Positions 32,802 to 45,732 of a stretch of 64,000 nucleotides of DNA are shown here, in pieces; position 1 is the stretch's first letter; every line of letters starts with the position of its first letter. This DNA comes from Polytrichum commune (lineage: Eukaryota > Streptophyta > Polytrichopsida > Polytrichales > Polytrichaceae). The notes beneath the pieces are model-generated. The model had not been told where the DNA came from. It searched no databases and worked only from the letters and a program-made list of their open reading frames with translations. The position numbers were made by a program, and so were the translations under genes. The stretch spans positions 49,347,169 to 49,411,168 of the forward strand of contig OX485806.1 of NCBI GenBank assembly GCA_950295325.1, in the 5' to 3' direction.

Positions 32802-33993
32802 TAGCTTCATGTGAATGTCTGTGTACTATTTAATATACCATTTTTTCTTCCGTTGGTTTTTCAGTTTGTGCACTCATTCCGCATGGAATTCATTGTATGT
32901 GTATCACTTTCGGAGTTTTTGGGATTGCATATATGAAATTGCATATTTAAGTTAACTTTTGACTTCGTTTTTTTTTATATTGTTCAAAATATTTTCTAAC
33001 ACCACTTGGTTACTTGTTAATGTTTGAATTTATGATTAATTGGATTGTTCATCACTTAATTCCATAATCGGCCTATTAATTCATACCCTTCTTTTTTAAA
33101 TTTAAGGGTTTCCACTCTTCTTCTATTATCGTTTTCATACATTTTTTTAATGATTGCTTGCGATTTTAGGCGAATGCTGGTTTGAATAAATGACCCTAAA
33201 CCATTACTGTCACCTCATGAAACTTGGCATTCAAGTGTCTTTACTAATATCTCTGCATGAGTATGTTCAACAATGATATGAGGTGCACACCTATATTACA
33301 CAATGGTCTACAAGTTGATTAAAGTGTACACCAACGACACTAAACTCTAAACATAAAACCCCTAGGCCTTGTCCAAAGCGGCCATGCCAAGACCGAACAT
33401 GAAATCTAAGCCATTGGGCATGTCGAGACCCAAATTGAAACCAATAATTCGATTTCAAATTTATGGAGTCAGGTTGAATGTAACTAAACATGAAACCCAA
33501 ACATGGCATGCCTACATTCAACCTGAAACCATAAACTTGACCTCAAATCAAACAACAAACCCCAAGGCCAGCAGACCTCGGATCCGAGGCCTTTTGCAAA
33601 GTAGCCCCTCCACTTGAAATGCCGAGACCCACCCAGAAACCACCAACTTTATACACAATCAGAATTTAGGGGCTCAAGCCATGAGGCCTGGGATCCGAGG
33701 CGTTCTCCAAGTGGGACTTAGTCCACCTCAAATGACAACCTGTAACCATCCGAAACCCATTCCCAACCTACAAACCTTATAAGAAAAGGTGCAAGCAAAT
33801 ACAATATAGGTTCCTCCACCACGGATATAGGTTCTTTTTGGCAATAAATTTGGGAAATATGCTTGAAATATGTGCAAAATCCACGGTCATAAGGGTCCTA
33901 ACTTTCGAACAATAGAGTTTTAAATTAACATTTTCTGCTCACGAGATCTGCTCACCGCTTACCGCTCACATCGTAGCATTCCTGCTAGTGGTT
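32802..33993 (+). other. 3' flank and probable terminus of element A
   Basis: Non-coding. Contains CCTCGGATCCGAGG at 33576-33589 and a variant at 33687-33700. At 33810-33993 it matches the reverse complement of 45745-45920 (ACCACGGATATAGG, CCACGGTCATAAGG) and ends in CTGCTCACCGCTTACCGCTCAC. Similarity between copies stops there, so this is the likely element end. Confidence 0.6.
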
Positions 33994-35280
33994 GGAGAGA
34001 ACTCTTTCATGGAGAAGGGGTTTTCAAAAATAGTGGGAAGGAGAGGTTGAGAGGGATGAAGCCTCCCGTGCAAAGATCTGTTGTTGGATTGCGAGTGCAA
34101 ATGTTGGATTAGTGAAGGAGAGATGCCATGCAGGAGAGGGGCATCGCTTCCCTAGTGGGAGCTCACAACGAACTCCACAAACCATTCTTGAGACTCGAGG
34201 TCGTGCAAGGATGCAGTTGGAGGGAAGAAGCAAAGTCCCGGTAGCTAGGAAGGAGCAATGCTCACACCGAAAACTTCGGAGTGGACACCCAGGTAATCTA
34301 CCTCAGCACCCAATGCAGAGGGAGGATAAATGTAGCTGTTGTTCTCAGGGTGTTTGAATGTAGTCGGTTCGAGGCGGGGACTTAACCGTTCTAGTAACAA
34401 AGCTTTGGATTGAGGGGGATTCTTGTTGGGAGAAGTTGGAAATTCGCTCTTGTCAAGATTTGAGGTTCCTCGAGCAAGCTGGAGGAGTGTCTGCAGGTCG
34501 GTGAGGAATGGGCAGCAGGGTGAAGTCGACAACGTGGATGGTAGCCACTGAGTGGAGTGTCGATCCGGTTGACCCCGTGCCCTGTAATGAGAGGAGAATG
34601 CTGGCAACTTAGGCTGCTGATTGACCTGAATGGCCCTGCCGCTGCGAAGGTTCGAAGTGCGGAAATTTTCAACAGCAACAAAAAAACATTCTGCATGATA
34701 ATAGGTGATTGCACCAGGCGAGTACTGCACCAGTGTTACCTTGGCACAAACATTTTTCCGAGTATTTCGCAGGAGCCTGCTTCTTGATTCTGGAGGTTTC
34801 GGCAGCAGCAAATATATATTTAAAAGGCAACCTTCACCTGATCTTCGTTGAGGTGGAAGTACTTGAAGGCGGTAAGTACACCGGTGTTGTAGGAGGGAAA
34901 ATGATTAGAAAAGGGTGTGCAGGCTAAGTTGGGACCTTGCTGGATCAAAGGCAGGGCATTCTGTGAGCTTGGCAGTGAGCAGTGGAGGGTCAGACTTGAC
35001 AATGGGACTTGCTGGGTTGAAGGTCGGGGAGCCGAGATGAAGCAGAAGGCTAGGGGAACGAGCTGTAAGGGAAGGAAGTACAATGGACCAGCACAGGGGA
35101 CATCCCACGGAGTGTGAGATTAGCTAAGTCAAAGGACAGAGGATTAAGTACCAGTTAGTTGTGTGGCTGTGTGATTAGGGCTTAGGAGTGATTGAGTGGC
35201 AAACACAATTTAAAGTGTTGTCGAGGTCACCTTCAACCCTGAGCCTTAGATGGTGTAACTCGCTGCTGAACCGGTGTGGG
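33994..35280. other. Gap without recognised gene
   Basis: Overlapping short ORFs on both strands, the longest minus 34245-34811, with no recognisable motif. Possibly LTR or UTR sequence of an old retroelement. Confidence 0.4.
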
Positions 35281-38200
35281 AACACGCGAACACCAAAATA
35301 TCCGGATTGGCATTTTTAAGTGCCTAATCCGGTTTTGTCCGGATGACCCTAGTATCGTCTAGGGATTCTGTGAAGTGTAGGAGGTTTAGAACTCTCCGTA
35401 CCCGCTTATCTTCTACTCCTTAGCTGAATTTCCGGAAACCCCGGTTTCCGAACTTTCGGTATTTTGGGCTCTCTTCTTCTTCCGGAGTTTGCCTTTCCGG
35501 ATTGCACCTTTAGGTCCTAATTATAATACTTACTCGCCCCTCTGATCCAGATTTACCCCTCTACGTTATACCCTCTAGAATAGGTGGTTTCTTCCTGTGA
35601 AGACGTCCCTTATAAGATTGGGATCTGGATATTCCCTCACAACCAATCCGGATTGGCCAAATCCGTCTTAGCATGTCACACAGGGAGTTCCGGATTATAT
35701 CTTAGGACCACAACGACCGGAGTATTCCGGATTCCAACCGGAGATCTGACTCGACGGGATAAGTGGGTGATCCGTACCATTTTCCGGATTGTCCCGCCCA
35801 CAAGCGGTGAGACCTCTTCAGTAGATCAAATTGGCGCAAGTCCGGATCCCTTCCGAATCTTTGCCCAGTCCTCCCCACGGCTATCTCACCTAGGCGTTAC
35901 CCAGACATCTGGAACAATGAGGTTCCCTTCCCACTACACTTCGGAGATGGCCTCCAACCCGGAATCCTAATTGTTCCGGTCCTCCCCTCCTCTTTCTGAC
36001 GGATCGATCCGGCTACCACTTCCTGGGACTCTATTCAATCTGAGCTAACTGGGTGATCCGTACTACTTTCCGGATTGGTCCGTCTAAGGGCGGTGGGACC
36101 TCTGCAGAAGCTCGGATGGCGCAAGTCCGGATCCCTTCCGGATCTCACCCAATCCTCCCAGCGGCTATCCCACCTAGACGTTACTCAACCATCCAGAATA
36201 GTGAGGTTTCCTTCCCACTACACACAGAGAGGATCCGCAAGGTAATAACTAGGTCTGATCCGGGTCTCCTCTCCTATGCCCTATCCGGAACTCCTATCCC
36301 CTCATGCTTTCCCTCCTCCGCTAACAATCTCAGAATCATTCATACGAAAAATCAAGCAAGGACAGTCAAGGAGTGAGAGATCAAAAGAATTTATTAGAGT
36401 AGGAGCAATCAAAATACAACAATGGAGAAGGAACCCTTCTCCAACTCCTTATTCAGCCTTAAGAAGAGGCCCAAAATCCCTAACCTGAGGGCGGCCGCCG
36501 CTACGAAAAAAACCCTAACTGCATCCGTTCTCCCGGTTTTCCCGGATCAAGATCCGGATTTTTCGCTGACAAAACCCAAGGGAGAATTTTATTCCTCATC
36601 TTCAAAAACTCCTAAGTCCTATCTTCCTACCTCTATTTTGCCTAACTAATCTAACTACTATCCTAAGCTAAGAAGAGTGGTGCTTCTTCTGAGCTGCTCC
36701 CTCCTTTGAATGGTTGCCGAGTCCACTGACAGTGGATGATCCCCCTCCCGGCGATGCCTTCTGTAGCCGCGTGAGCATCCTCCTCATGTTCGGAGAAGGG
36801 GCAATCTCATCCTCTGAGTCCGCTGCTTTCTCGGTCCGCGGTGTTCCGGATCCTGGTGTTCCGGAAACTATACTACCCTTCCGGACGCTCCGGATCGGGG
36901 AAGGATTGCTTCCGGTGCGCTGTTCCGGATTATGTCCGCCCGAGATCGAGGCAGTCCGTGGATCCCTATTGGAAGTCGCCCTCGAGGGTGGCGGAGGGAA
37001 TGGGCTAACCATTTGGCAGTCCGGAGGAGACGACAGCGAGGCCTGGGTCATAGGGGTCTTGCCCCTGCTCGGAATTGCCTCTCGATCCGAAGTCTGGTGC
37101 CTTATCGGCGTCCTAGCCCTGTCCGGAGTCCGGGACAGATCCGAAGTCCGCGGGACAGGGGACTGGCCTCGTCCGGATCTAACAGACCCGGTGCTCTTCC
37201 GCCTCACCTAGGGAGAGCGGATCCTTTCTGGAGCTCTTCCGGAACTAGCAGGCCGAGAGCCGCCTCCTTGCTGGCTGGGTCCTGCAGACGTTGGCGGATT
37301 CTGGACCAGGGCGACTTCACCAACCACCTCGTAGAGGGTTCCGGTTGGAGACCCAGGCGGACCCGGATAGAGTACCCGCCGGGGTGTTCCGCTTGGCGGA
37401 ACCACCTTCTGGATTTCCGCCAGGAGATCCTTCATCGTCCGTGAGTATTTCACGAGGATGGGGAGGGTCTGCCTAGCGGAAGCGGGTTTCCGGACTCCAT
37501 CATCCGGTCGTAGAGATGCGCCTTGTTGACAATCTCTGCCGGATGCCCCACCAGCTCCCGGATCCGACTGAAGACCACTACCTGCTCTGCGTGGTACTTT
37601 CGGATCTCGTCGCTCTTCTGACTCAGCTCCTGAGTCATGGCCGCTACCTGCGCGGTGAGGTGAGCATTCTCCGTCTTGGCTTGCTCGAGCTCCTTCCTAT
37701 CTGCCCTCTTTGCCAACTCCCAAAGAATATTTCCGGGTCCGCAGTCGTCCAGGGCCTGGTTCGCTCCTCGGACGATGTGTTCCAGCCGGTAGTACTGGTT
37801 CTGCAGGTCCTCCATCCCCTCCTGGACCCGCTTGAAAGGATTTTCCGGAAAATCCCAAGCGGAGAGATCCACATTCCGCCAAGTGGTCTCCCGGCTGGGT
37901 CCTGGGTCCGGATGATGATGAGGGGGAGGAGAGATTGGCCTTTGGAGGGTCGGCGGCGGGCTTCCGGGTGAAGAGGGAGGTGCTTCCGAAATGATGGGGT
38001 CGCTGGAGGTCTCCATCTCGAGGTCTCCGGCTTCCGGATGGAGCTTGTAGGTGACCTCGTCCGCCGCTATCGTCAGTAGGTCCTCTTCTTCGGCCGTGAT
38101 GCAGTCGAAGTGCTGATAGAGGTGCAAAATGAAGGGGAAGAGGAAGGAGGGTTTCCGGCCTATATGGGGGAGGGCCCGCCCTACTATCTCTTAAATTATC

Positions 38201-39120
38201 AGCCCCCAATTCATAGGCCGGACTCCGGACATAGCTCCGAATAGGGTGTTAGCCATGGTAAGGCTAATCCGCTTCGGCTTGTCCGGGTTAAGGATGGGCA
38301 GGAGGAACTCTAACACCCTCCGCTCCCTAAGGTTTCGGTAGTTTCCGGGGTGAAAGTCGTCCTTTGGGTCCGCGTCCCCTCTAAACTTTCCGGCGAACAG
38401 GCCATCGCGGCAGCCGGCCCATCCCTCCGTAATTCCCCTTGGAAACCCGTAGACCCTATTTCAAACATCCGGAGTCCAACTATCCCGATCCGTCCTCTTG
38501 GTTTCTAACCACTGATTCCCTCTCTCGAACTTGAATTCTCGGAGGGTATCTTCCGCTCGGAGGTTCCAGGGTTTGGCGAGCAACCCCGCGCAACCCATAA
38601 CCCGGAGATCCTCCGCTAGCTCTTACAACTCCCCGTCCTCCCTCGGAATTGCAGGGATGAGGGCTTTGAGCAGAACCGGGATGGGTTCCCTCCGATCCTC
38701 TTCCCGTGCTTCCGGCATTTTCCGGCTTTCGGTCTCAACCACGGAAATTCTCTCCCCTCCGGATTCCCTCTCTTCCACTCAACTACTACGGAGTCCCGGC
38801 AAGCCAACTGTCGGTGACTGGAAATTACGGAGTCCCAGCAATCCAACTGCTGGCGGCTCGAAAAAAAAACAGCCTTGCCACTTGTTCTCTCAACAATTTT
38901 TCTTCTTGCAAAAAGTGGGGAGGAGAAGGAAGGGACCCTTAGATATCCTTCCTCCCTCTTCTTTCTCCTGTTACCGTTAGTGTTTAACGAAAAACGGTTG
39001 CCAACCGTTTTCCGACGGTTTTCCCCCAACCGTCATAAATCCGTTGTAACCGCCACTTCCGGGCCGTTGGTTAATCTTGGCGCAACCGTTATTTGGTCCA
39101 GACCAGCGGTCCGGACCATG
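35281..39120. repeat. TCCGGA-saturated retroelement body
   Basis: I count about 32 TCCGGA hexamers in 3.84 kb, where one would be expected by chance; elsewhere in the window they are rare (one seen at about 54066). They occur in both coding and non-coding parts and typically read TTCCGGAT. The segment includes the gag-like ORF on the minus strand. I found no matching LTRs, so boundaries are approximate. Confidence 0.75.
36668..38600 (-). pseudogene. Gag-like retroelement protein, broken
   Basis: One long minus-strand reading frame with lesions. From about 38560: VYGFPRGITEGWAGCRDGLF, FHPGNYRNLRERRVLEFLLP, LTMANTLFGAMSGVRPMNWG, stop TAA 38191, then EIVGRALPHIGRKPSF and HLYQHFDCITAEEEDLLTIA. 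After that come a long coiled coil (ELEQAKTENAHLTAQVAAMT...LSQKSDEIRKYHAEQVVVFS), a one-base frameshift near 37482, KYSRTMKDLLAEIQKV, TPRRVLYPGPPGSPTGTLYE, TAG at 37208, and a basic Ser/Pro-rich tail to 36668. A further TGA interrupts near 38460. Proteins with this block order are frequent repeat-encoded, gag-like predictions in early-diverging plants (recollection, unverified). No protease or polymerase follows, so the element is non-autonomous or truncated. Confidence 0.6.
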
Positions 39121-41256
39121 ATCAAATGGTCACCCTAATCCAATTTGACGGACCGGTAATAATACTCATTTTTATCCTATTTATCGTGCGAGGCGGATTT
39201 AGAATGCCCTATTCCCTAGTACAATTAATTTAACCTAAGAGACCCTATCATCCTCACACAAGTAGGGTAAAATACGGAAAATGGATCCGTATTTCCGTAT
39301 TTCCGTCGAATATTGGACTCCCACAACCGGTTTACATGGAAGTGAGTCCCACCAAAATTAGACCATTTTTGGTTTCCTTTTTTGTGAAGGTAGTTGCTTG
39401 CATACTAATATTGATTTCCTAGATTTGTAACACATTGCTTTAGTGCTCCTTTGAATTCTCAAGGAGTAATTGCCCTAAGTTTGCAAGGTTATGTTCCCCT
39501 AAATCCTAATGTCGAGGTTAAGTGTCATAGAGACATTCCATTCTTGTAAACCATATCTTTCATGGTTTGAATACTTAGCCCTGTTCCTATCTTCTCAAAT
39601 ATTCCAAGATTGCGTTAATAAAAGAGCATGTGGCTTTGATACATCTCAAGCATACTTCCTCACTAACGCAATTTGATTAGAAAGTATTTGTTTATGTAAA
39701 TTTGCGTATTTCAATCATTCATCAAGTATATGTTACTTTCATCACAGTCTTTAATCACTACTCAACATTTTACATTTGTATGTTTGAAATCACAATTGTC
39801 AATGTCTCTCTTATATTCTTTTCATGATATTCTTATCTATCTCCAATCCTTGATGATTTGAGATCTTAATTGAGTATGGTGATGTGGATCCTCTTGGTGT
39901 TTTTTCCTAGATGCCCGTTGATTATGCTCCTGTCGTCATTTGTTATTTAGAACGGTCCTTGATTCTGCCGGTGCTTGAGTATTCTTCTGTAAGTGTATTA
40001 TCCTACTTTTCTTCTTCCCAGTTTCATGCAATTTGTCGGAGCTCTATTTTTGTATTTTTCTTTTGATATTTGTGGAATCTTCTTCCTCTCTTGTGTTGAC
40101 TCCGATTTCCGGTCCTGTTGATGTTTTCTCTTTGGTGGCTTATGTTTCCCACTTATCACTTTAGCTTCTGTCTCAATTGCCAAAGTAACTGGTTCAAATA
40201 TTGATTCAGGTCTTATGTCCAATATTTGGTTCTAGCTCATTTCCATTTCCGAGTTAATCATGTCTTTCTGAGTTCTCCGAATCTCATGAATTGCTTAAGT
40301 GTAGGAGTGCAATTTCATAAACATTTTTTTTTTTCCGAAAAAAAATGTTGTAAGTGTTCAAATATTGTTTGAGTTTGAGTTTTGCAATTATCCTTAGCTC
40401 AAACTAAATGGCCTTAGGAATTACTCTTTTTTGCCCGATCCAATCGGCTCTGAAATAAACTCGTCTCAATGTCCGGAATTACCTTTTCAGGTTTTACTTT
40501 TCATTTCTATCTTTGTTTTGTTCGAGTGGTTTCCCACTTTCCTATCTTTCTAATTTCCAAGGCTTGAGTGGTTTCCCACGTTACTATCTTTCTAAACTCC
40601 AAGTTTTGAGTGGTTTCCCACGTTACCAAGCTCTTGTTGACACTTCACGTTAATTGTATCCGCGGCAAATGAAGTGTAATAAGGCCTCCTAGTGCCCTCT
40701 TATATATAGTCTTTCAAATCTACCAATTGTCTAATTTCAACAAATATTGGTCTCGGCTATAATTAGCATTGTGTGAGCCCAAAATGGTGCCTACATGTGT
40801 TCTTAAGTCTTTTGAGACCATTAGAAGTTATGTTTTAATGTTTTATTGATTATTCACAAAAATATAAAAAAGAGTGAAGCTTGAAGGAAGTTATGTTTAA
40901 GCATTAGGCTTGTGTGGAGTGGATTGATTAGAAGATTAGTAGTGTGAGGAAGCTCCTTAGTTGGTGAGCATAGTAGGTAGAGAACCAAGGATAGTTCCTT
41001 GAGTTAAATGTTTGAATTAGGATCTATGTTGTTCATTTGAAGGACAAAGGCTTAGAAGATAAGATGAGAGCCTACAAAGTAGGGGAGGATAACGAAGGCT
41101 TATCTTGAGCCTTGAGGGTGCTCACCTCCTCAAACGCAGTATATAAGCCCTCATTCTTCCCTCTCTCTTCCTCTTTCCTTCGTGCTCCTTGGCACCCAAC
41201 GTGTTATAAGTGTGGGTGTATAGGAAGCAAGATAGGAGCACGTGTGTGTGCATGGG
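39121..41256. other. AT-rich gap with short repeats, no gene seen
   Basis: About 2.1 kb with no supportable ORF. GAGTGGTTTCCCACGTTAC is repeated three times at about 40527-40636 in units of about 50 bp. Confidence 0.5.
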
Positions 41257-41261
41257 TTTAA

Positions 41262-42234
41262 TGTCGCGCACCTCTCCATGAGGAGTGCCCGAAACACCAT
41301 GGGCACAAGGGGGACCCCGGAGTGACACCCGGGACTTGTGGCGCCGTTGGTGAGAGGGCCCAAGTGATCCTAGTGTGGGTGAGGTCCTCGGGCGTTGGGA
41401 ACGCCTCCCATCCACGAAGACTAGGAGGCACAAGGGTAAGGCCATGAGTTATGCGTAGCTCATGGCGTGGTGATTCTAGAAAGCTCAAGAACACCTCAAT
41501 CGGAGGTGTGAGCTAGGAGTTATGGCCATTTGAGTGGGGCGCTGTCCCGGGACAGCGCCCTGGTACAGCAGTGCCTGGGAGTGATTCCCGGGACTGCCAA
41601 GGTTCAAACAGGCATAACTTCCTCAAGACTTGCTCAAATGGAGCAAGTGAGGAGTCCATCGGCATCTACGTGAAGCGTAGATGAAGATAGAGTGGTTGGT
41701 TGTTATGATCAGACATCATACAAGGAAGTTATGATGGTCTGAAGCTGCTGGGGGGGTTCTAGGCCCAGCAGCTAAAGGAAAATGTCCACTTGGCCCCAAC
41801 TCTTGGTAGAGAGACAAGAGGTTGGTTGACGGTGGGTAGGGGCCCCGCGTGAAGTCCTAGAGGCTTATATGGGTGAGGTGGTGTGGCCTCACCCACCCGA
41901 GGCCGAACGGCAAGGCCTCCATGGGCATTGGCCCATTGTGAGGCCATATTTGCCTATATGGTTCGGGTTGTTGTAGTGTTGCTCCGGCAACGCGATGATC
42001 AACATGGAATTGGACTTCCATGGACGGAAGTCCACACCTAGGAATGGGTTACCGATTAAGGGGTGAGTCCCGAAAGCAAAGTAGGAGGGTTGGTTCCCTC
42101 CTATGAACTATAAGGTCCGGGGTAGGAGGAGCTAACCATTAGCATGGCGGAATGCGAATGGTTAGCGCTCGTAACCTTTGCTAAAAATTAAAAATTGGCA
42201 AGATTATCAAGGGGGCTTAGCAAGGGTTGCGACA
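41262..42234 (+). mobile_element. Solo LTR of the chromovirus family
   Basis: 973 bp aligned end to end with the LTRs at 3049 and 9128, TG...CA bounded, flanked by a 5-bp target duplication TTTAA (41257-41261 and 42235-42239). No internal region, so it was formed by LTR-LTR recombination. More diverged than the full element. Confidence 0.93.
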
Positions 42235-42239
42235 TTTAA

Positions 42240-45008
42240 GGTGGAGAGCCAAGATTGGTTAGCCTTGAGGTGGGCTTGACCTCTTGTTAGTAGTAGCTTG
42301 GGTTTGAAGAATTTAGACTTTAGTTTATAGCCTTTAATTTGTAGTACTTGGATTTATATAATGATTTGAAATTACAAAGTTTTATGGATGAAATATTGAG
42401 CATTGAAATATCGTTGTGAAGTGCAAAAATTATATTTATAGAGGAGCAATTAGTTTCATGGTAAGATAATTATAAAAAGGCCGAATGGGATCAACAAAAT
42501 TGCTGGAACTAGGTAGTAGAGTTACTGGACCGAAGAGGGTCGTGAAGGCTTAGTCTGCTGGTCTCGGGTAGGCTTGCAGAGCTGCTGGTTCGAAGAGAGC
42601 AGCTGGACGGGTTGAGTTGAGTCTGCTGTCTGGTTCAAGTTAGCTACTGTTTTAGTTAGGCTGGAAGCCACGTCATTTGGACAGGCTCAGCTAATCAGCT
42701 GCATGGTTTAAGTGAGCTATTGTTTTACTTAGGCTGGGAAGCCACGGCAGTGGACAGGTCCAACTAATCAGCTGTTTGGTTTTAAGTTAGCTATTGTTTT
42801 ACTTAGGCTGGGAAACCACGCTAGTTGGACAGGCTCAGCTAATCAGCTGCATGGTTTAAGTGAGCTACTGTTTTACTTAGGTTGGGAAGCCACGTCAGTT
42901 GGACAGGCTCAGCTAATCAGCTGCATGGTTTAAGTGAGCTACTGTTTTACTGAGGCTGGGAAGCCACGGCAGTGGACAGGTCCAACTAATCAGCTGTTTG
43001 GTTTTGAGTTAGCTACTGTTTTACTTAGGCTGGGAAGCCACGGCAGTGGACAGGTCCAGCTAATCAGCTGTTTGGTTTTAAGTTAGCTACTGTTTTACTT
43101 AGGTTGGAAAGCCTCGGCGGCTGGGTAGGTTAAACTAATCAGTTGTCTGGTTTAAGTGGGTTGCCGTCTTACTTAGGCTGGGAGACCACAGCAGTTGAAA
43201 GGGTTAAAACTAATCAGCTGGCTGGTTTAAATTCGTTGCTGGTCTTGGGAGACCACGGCAGTTGGAAGGGGTGAACTAATTAGCCGAGTTTAATCTTTAG
43301 CTAGTTTCGTGGGGTAGTGGATCGAGTCAGATTAATTGGTTCAACTAATAATTTAATAACTCCATGAAAATGTTGAAATTGGGAAGGAGTGGTGAAGGCT
43401 CGTGAAGGGAAGACCACGATAAGTGATACAAGTATTTTTTAATACTTAAGCTTATGTACTTCATGGAACCAACATGCGAGGGTTCATGTAACAGTGAGGA
43501 ATCAACGGCAAAGACTCGATTCACAAGAGGAAAATCTTTGAAGGCATGTGTGGCAAAGGCGGCCGGGTGGACGTTGGAGAAAGCTAAGGATGTAACCTTA
43601 CTCGACATCAAGGAATATAAAATGACATGATGTGGGTTAAGTCGGAAGTCATTAAGTCGTGTACATTCCAATGGTATATTGGAATTATACATTGAAATAC
43701 TAAGGAGGGAGTTACTACGTGTCATCCCAACATTTCACACTCGGGCTAAGACGAAACCAAGGGTGGGGAACTTTGGGTGACACACTATATCTTTAAATAT
43801 CCTGAATTCAAAAGTCTTTAATCTAAATGCTAGAAATCTACCATCCTTAAGCTGTACTAACTAGGTACATCTCCTTCAGTTGAAAGTTCATCATAATCCT
43901 ATTCATCCATTGAATTAAACATGTGTCCTAATAGAAGGGTGTCCCTTCGACTCTCAGTCCGTTCCCGAGTTATTCCTGAGCCGCTCCCGCTCTCGGCCCA
44001 TTCCCAAGATGTTCCCGGTATGCTCCCGATGATCCTCCCCGTTCCTGGGGCGTTCTCGGTTCTCTCATACGTTCCCGGTTCTCTTGGCCCGTCCCCGAGC
44101 CGCTACCGCTCTCAGCTCGTGCCAGCCCTTGGTCACTTCAGTTGGTTCCTCAGTCGTGGTCCTTAACATGTCTCCCCCTTCACCCTCAATGCCCATCCTT
44201 GCAGGCCCTTCACTCCTGTCTCTCAATTCCTTTCGCTCGGCCGTGGTCACGCCCTTGGCCTCTCCGTCGTTCTTGATACCGCAGCCGGTGTGGGGTGCGA
44301 GCCTAAGTGGCTTCTCAAGTGTTGGCATTGTAGGTTCCTTCAATCGATAGGTAGCTTAGGTTAGTGAGGTGTATGCCCAAGTAGAGGTTAAGCATTAAGT
44401 GACCAACTTAGGATAGCTCATTGTGGTAGGGTTTAGGGCTTAAATGTGATGTGGGAGATTTAATTAGTAAGGGTATTGGGGAATACTCACAAGGGTAAGG
44501 AGCATTTCTAAATGCTTGTGACCTTGGAACCTTTTGAATAAAATTGTGTGCTTGATATTTATATTGTGAGAAATTTGGTACTGATTTACAACGGTGAAGT
44601 AAGGTCATCCAAGTGCATGTAAGCCATAGGCTTCCACACGGACTACGACACATAAGGGTGGAGGTTTAGGGCTCACACACGTTGTTGGATTCTCATCCAT
44701 CTGAATTTTATTTAGCATGTGTTCTTATAAACGGAAAAATGCCCATGCCTTTTCATTTTCCCAGACTAGTTGTGCCTTCAACCGTCACGAATCAGTCGTT
44801 CCCACTGGCTGTCCACGATCCTAAAATGAGCCATGTTCTCACTGGTCTTCCAAGCTCTTAAATTGTGCCCCGTTCTCACTGGTCTCCTTGGCATTCTCAT
44901 CTTCCTCCTACCACTTCCAGGGTTTCCTCGTCCTCTCTTTGCCTTCTTGCTGCTTTGGTGAAGGTTGCTCGGTGCCTCTACAGAAGTCCACATCTTACCA
45001 TCGGTCAC
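42240..45008. other. Gap with tandem repeats, no supported gene
   Basis: Contains the 42640-43270 tandem array and a C/T-rich stretch at 43960-44110 with repeated GTTCCCGGT-like words. The minus ORF 43345-43725 (126 codons) has no recognised motif. Confidence 0.4.
42640..43270 (+). repeat. Tandem array of ~85-bp units
   Basis: About seven imperfect units built on GAGCTACTGTTTTACTTAGG / CTGGGAAGCCACGGCAGT / GGACAGG / CTAATCAGCTG, with decay at the right edge. Confidence 0.88.
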
Positions 45009-45732
45009 CGATTAAGGAGCGGGTCGCAAATGCAAGTGTAGGAGGGTTGGTCCCCCTCCTATGAACTAAGAGGTCTATTGTATGGGAGCTAATCATTAGC
45101 ATGGCGGAATGCGGAGGGTGAGCGCTTGTGACTATTGCTAGAATTCAATAATAACCAAGTTAGTTAAGGGACCTTAGCAAGGGGTGCAACAATTAAGTAA
45201 CCCAAAGCACGAAGGCTTCTAGGTGAGCTTTGCAAGGGCAAAATGCTCAAAGAGGTCAAGTTAGTGGACATATTGCTCAAGTATAAGCAAAGTTGGGTGT
45301 ATGTACCACAAGGCAAGTTGAGGCTATTGGTTTTTAAGGAAAAATACCATAATTCCATTGCCGGCCATGGAGGAAAAAAAACCATCATAGAATGGTGTTA
45401 AAGAGGTATCATTGGTCATGCATGAAGGAGGACATAGCCTACTTTCTAAAGGCTTGGGTGGATGCCAAGTGAACCAAACCTCTTCCCAAAGGCAATTTGG
45501 CCTCTTGCAACCTTTGCCTATCCCGTTGGTGCCATGGCATGGTATGTGCATGGACTTCAACACAAGTTTGCCGGAGTCACAATGGTATGATGCCATCTTG
45601 GTGATGGTAGATTGGTTTGCCAAGTTGGCACACATGGTGCCGATTGTGGGAACCGCAACCACGTTGGAGATCGAATAGCCTTTTCTCAAAGGATTGTCGT
45701 GATTGTGTCATATCAAGATCCAAAGTTGGGAA
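45009..45732 (+). mobile_element. Truncated chromovirus-related piece: LTR end fused to integrase segment
   Basis: 45009-45190 resembles the last 170 bp of the LTR (ACCGATTAAGGAGCGGGTCG, CTAACC/AATCATTAGCATGGCGGAAT, ending GGGGTGCAACA). From about 45191 it continues as a diverged copy of about 6845-7410 (CACGAAGGCTTCTAGGTGAG; MCMDFNTSLPESQWYDAILV). Everything between LTR and integrase is deleted. It ends at CCAAAGTT where copy B begins. Confidence 0.75.

Noticed and set aside
34245-34811. 188-codon minus ORF
   Set aside because: Low complexity, overlapping ORFs on both strands, no motif or second copy to support it.
35281-39120. Pair of LTRs flanking the TCCGGA-rich element
   Set aside because: I could not match the two edges to each other or find a primer-binding site, so it is not called as a complete LTR element.
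43345-43725. 126-codon minus ORF
   Set aside because: No motif and no paralogue in the window; next to degraded tandem repeats.
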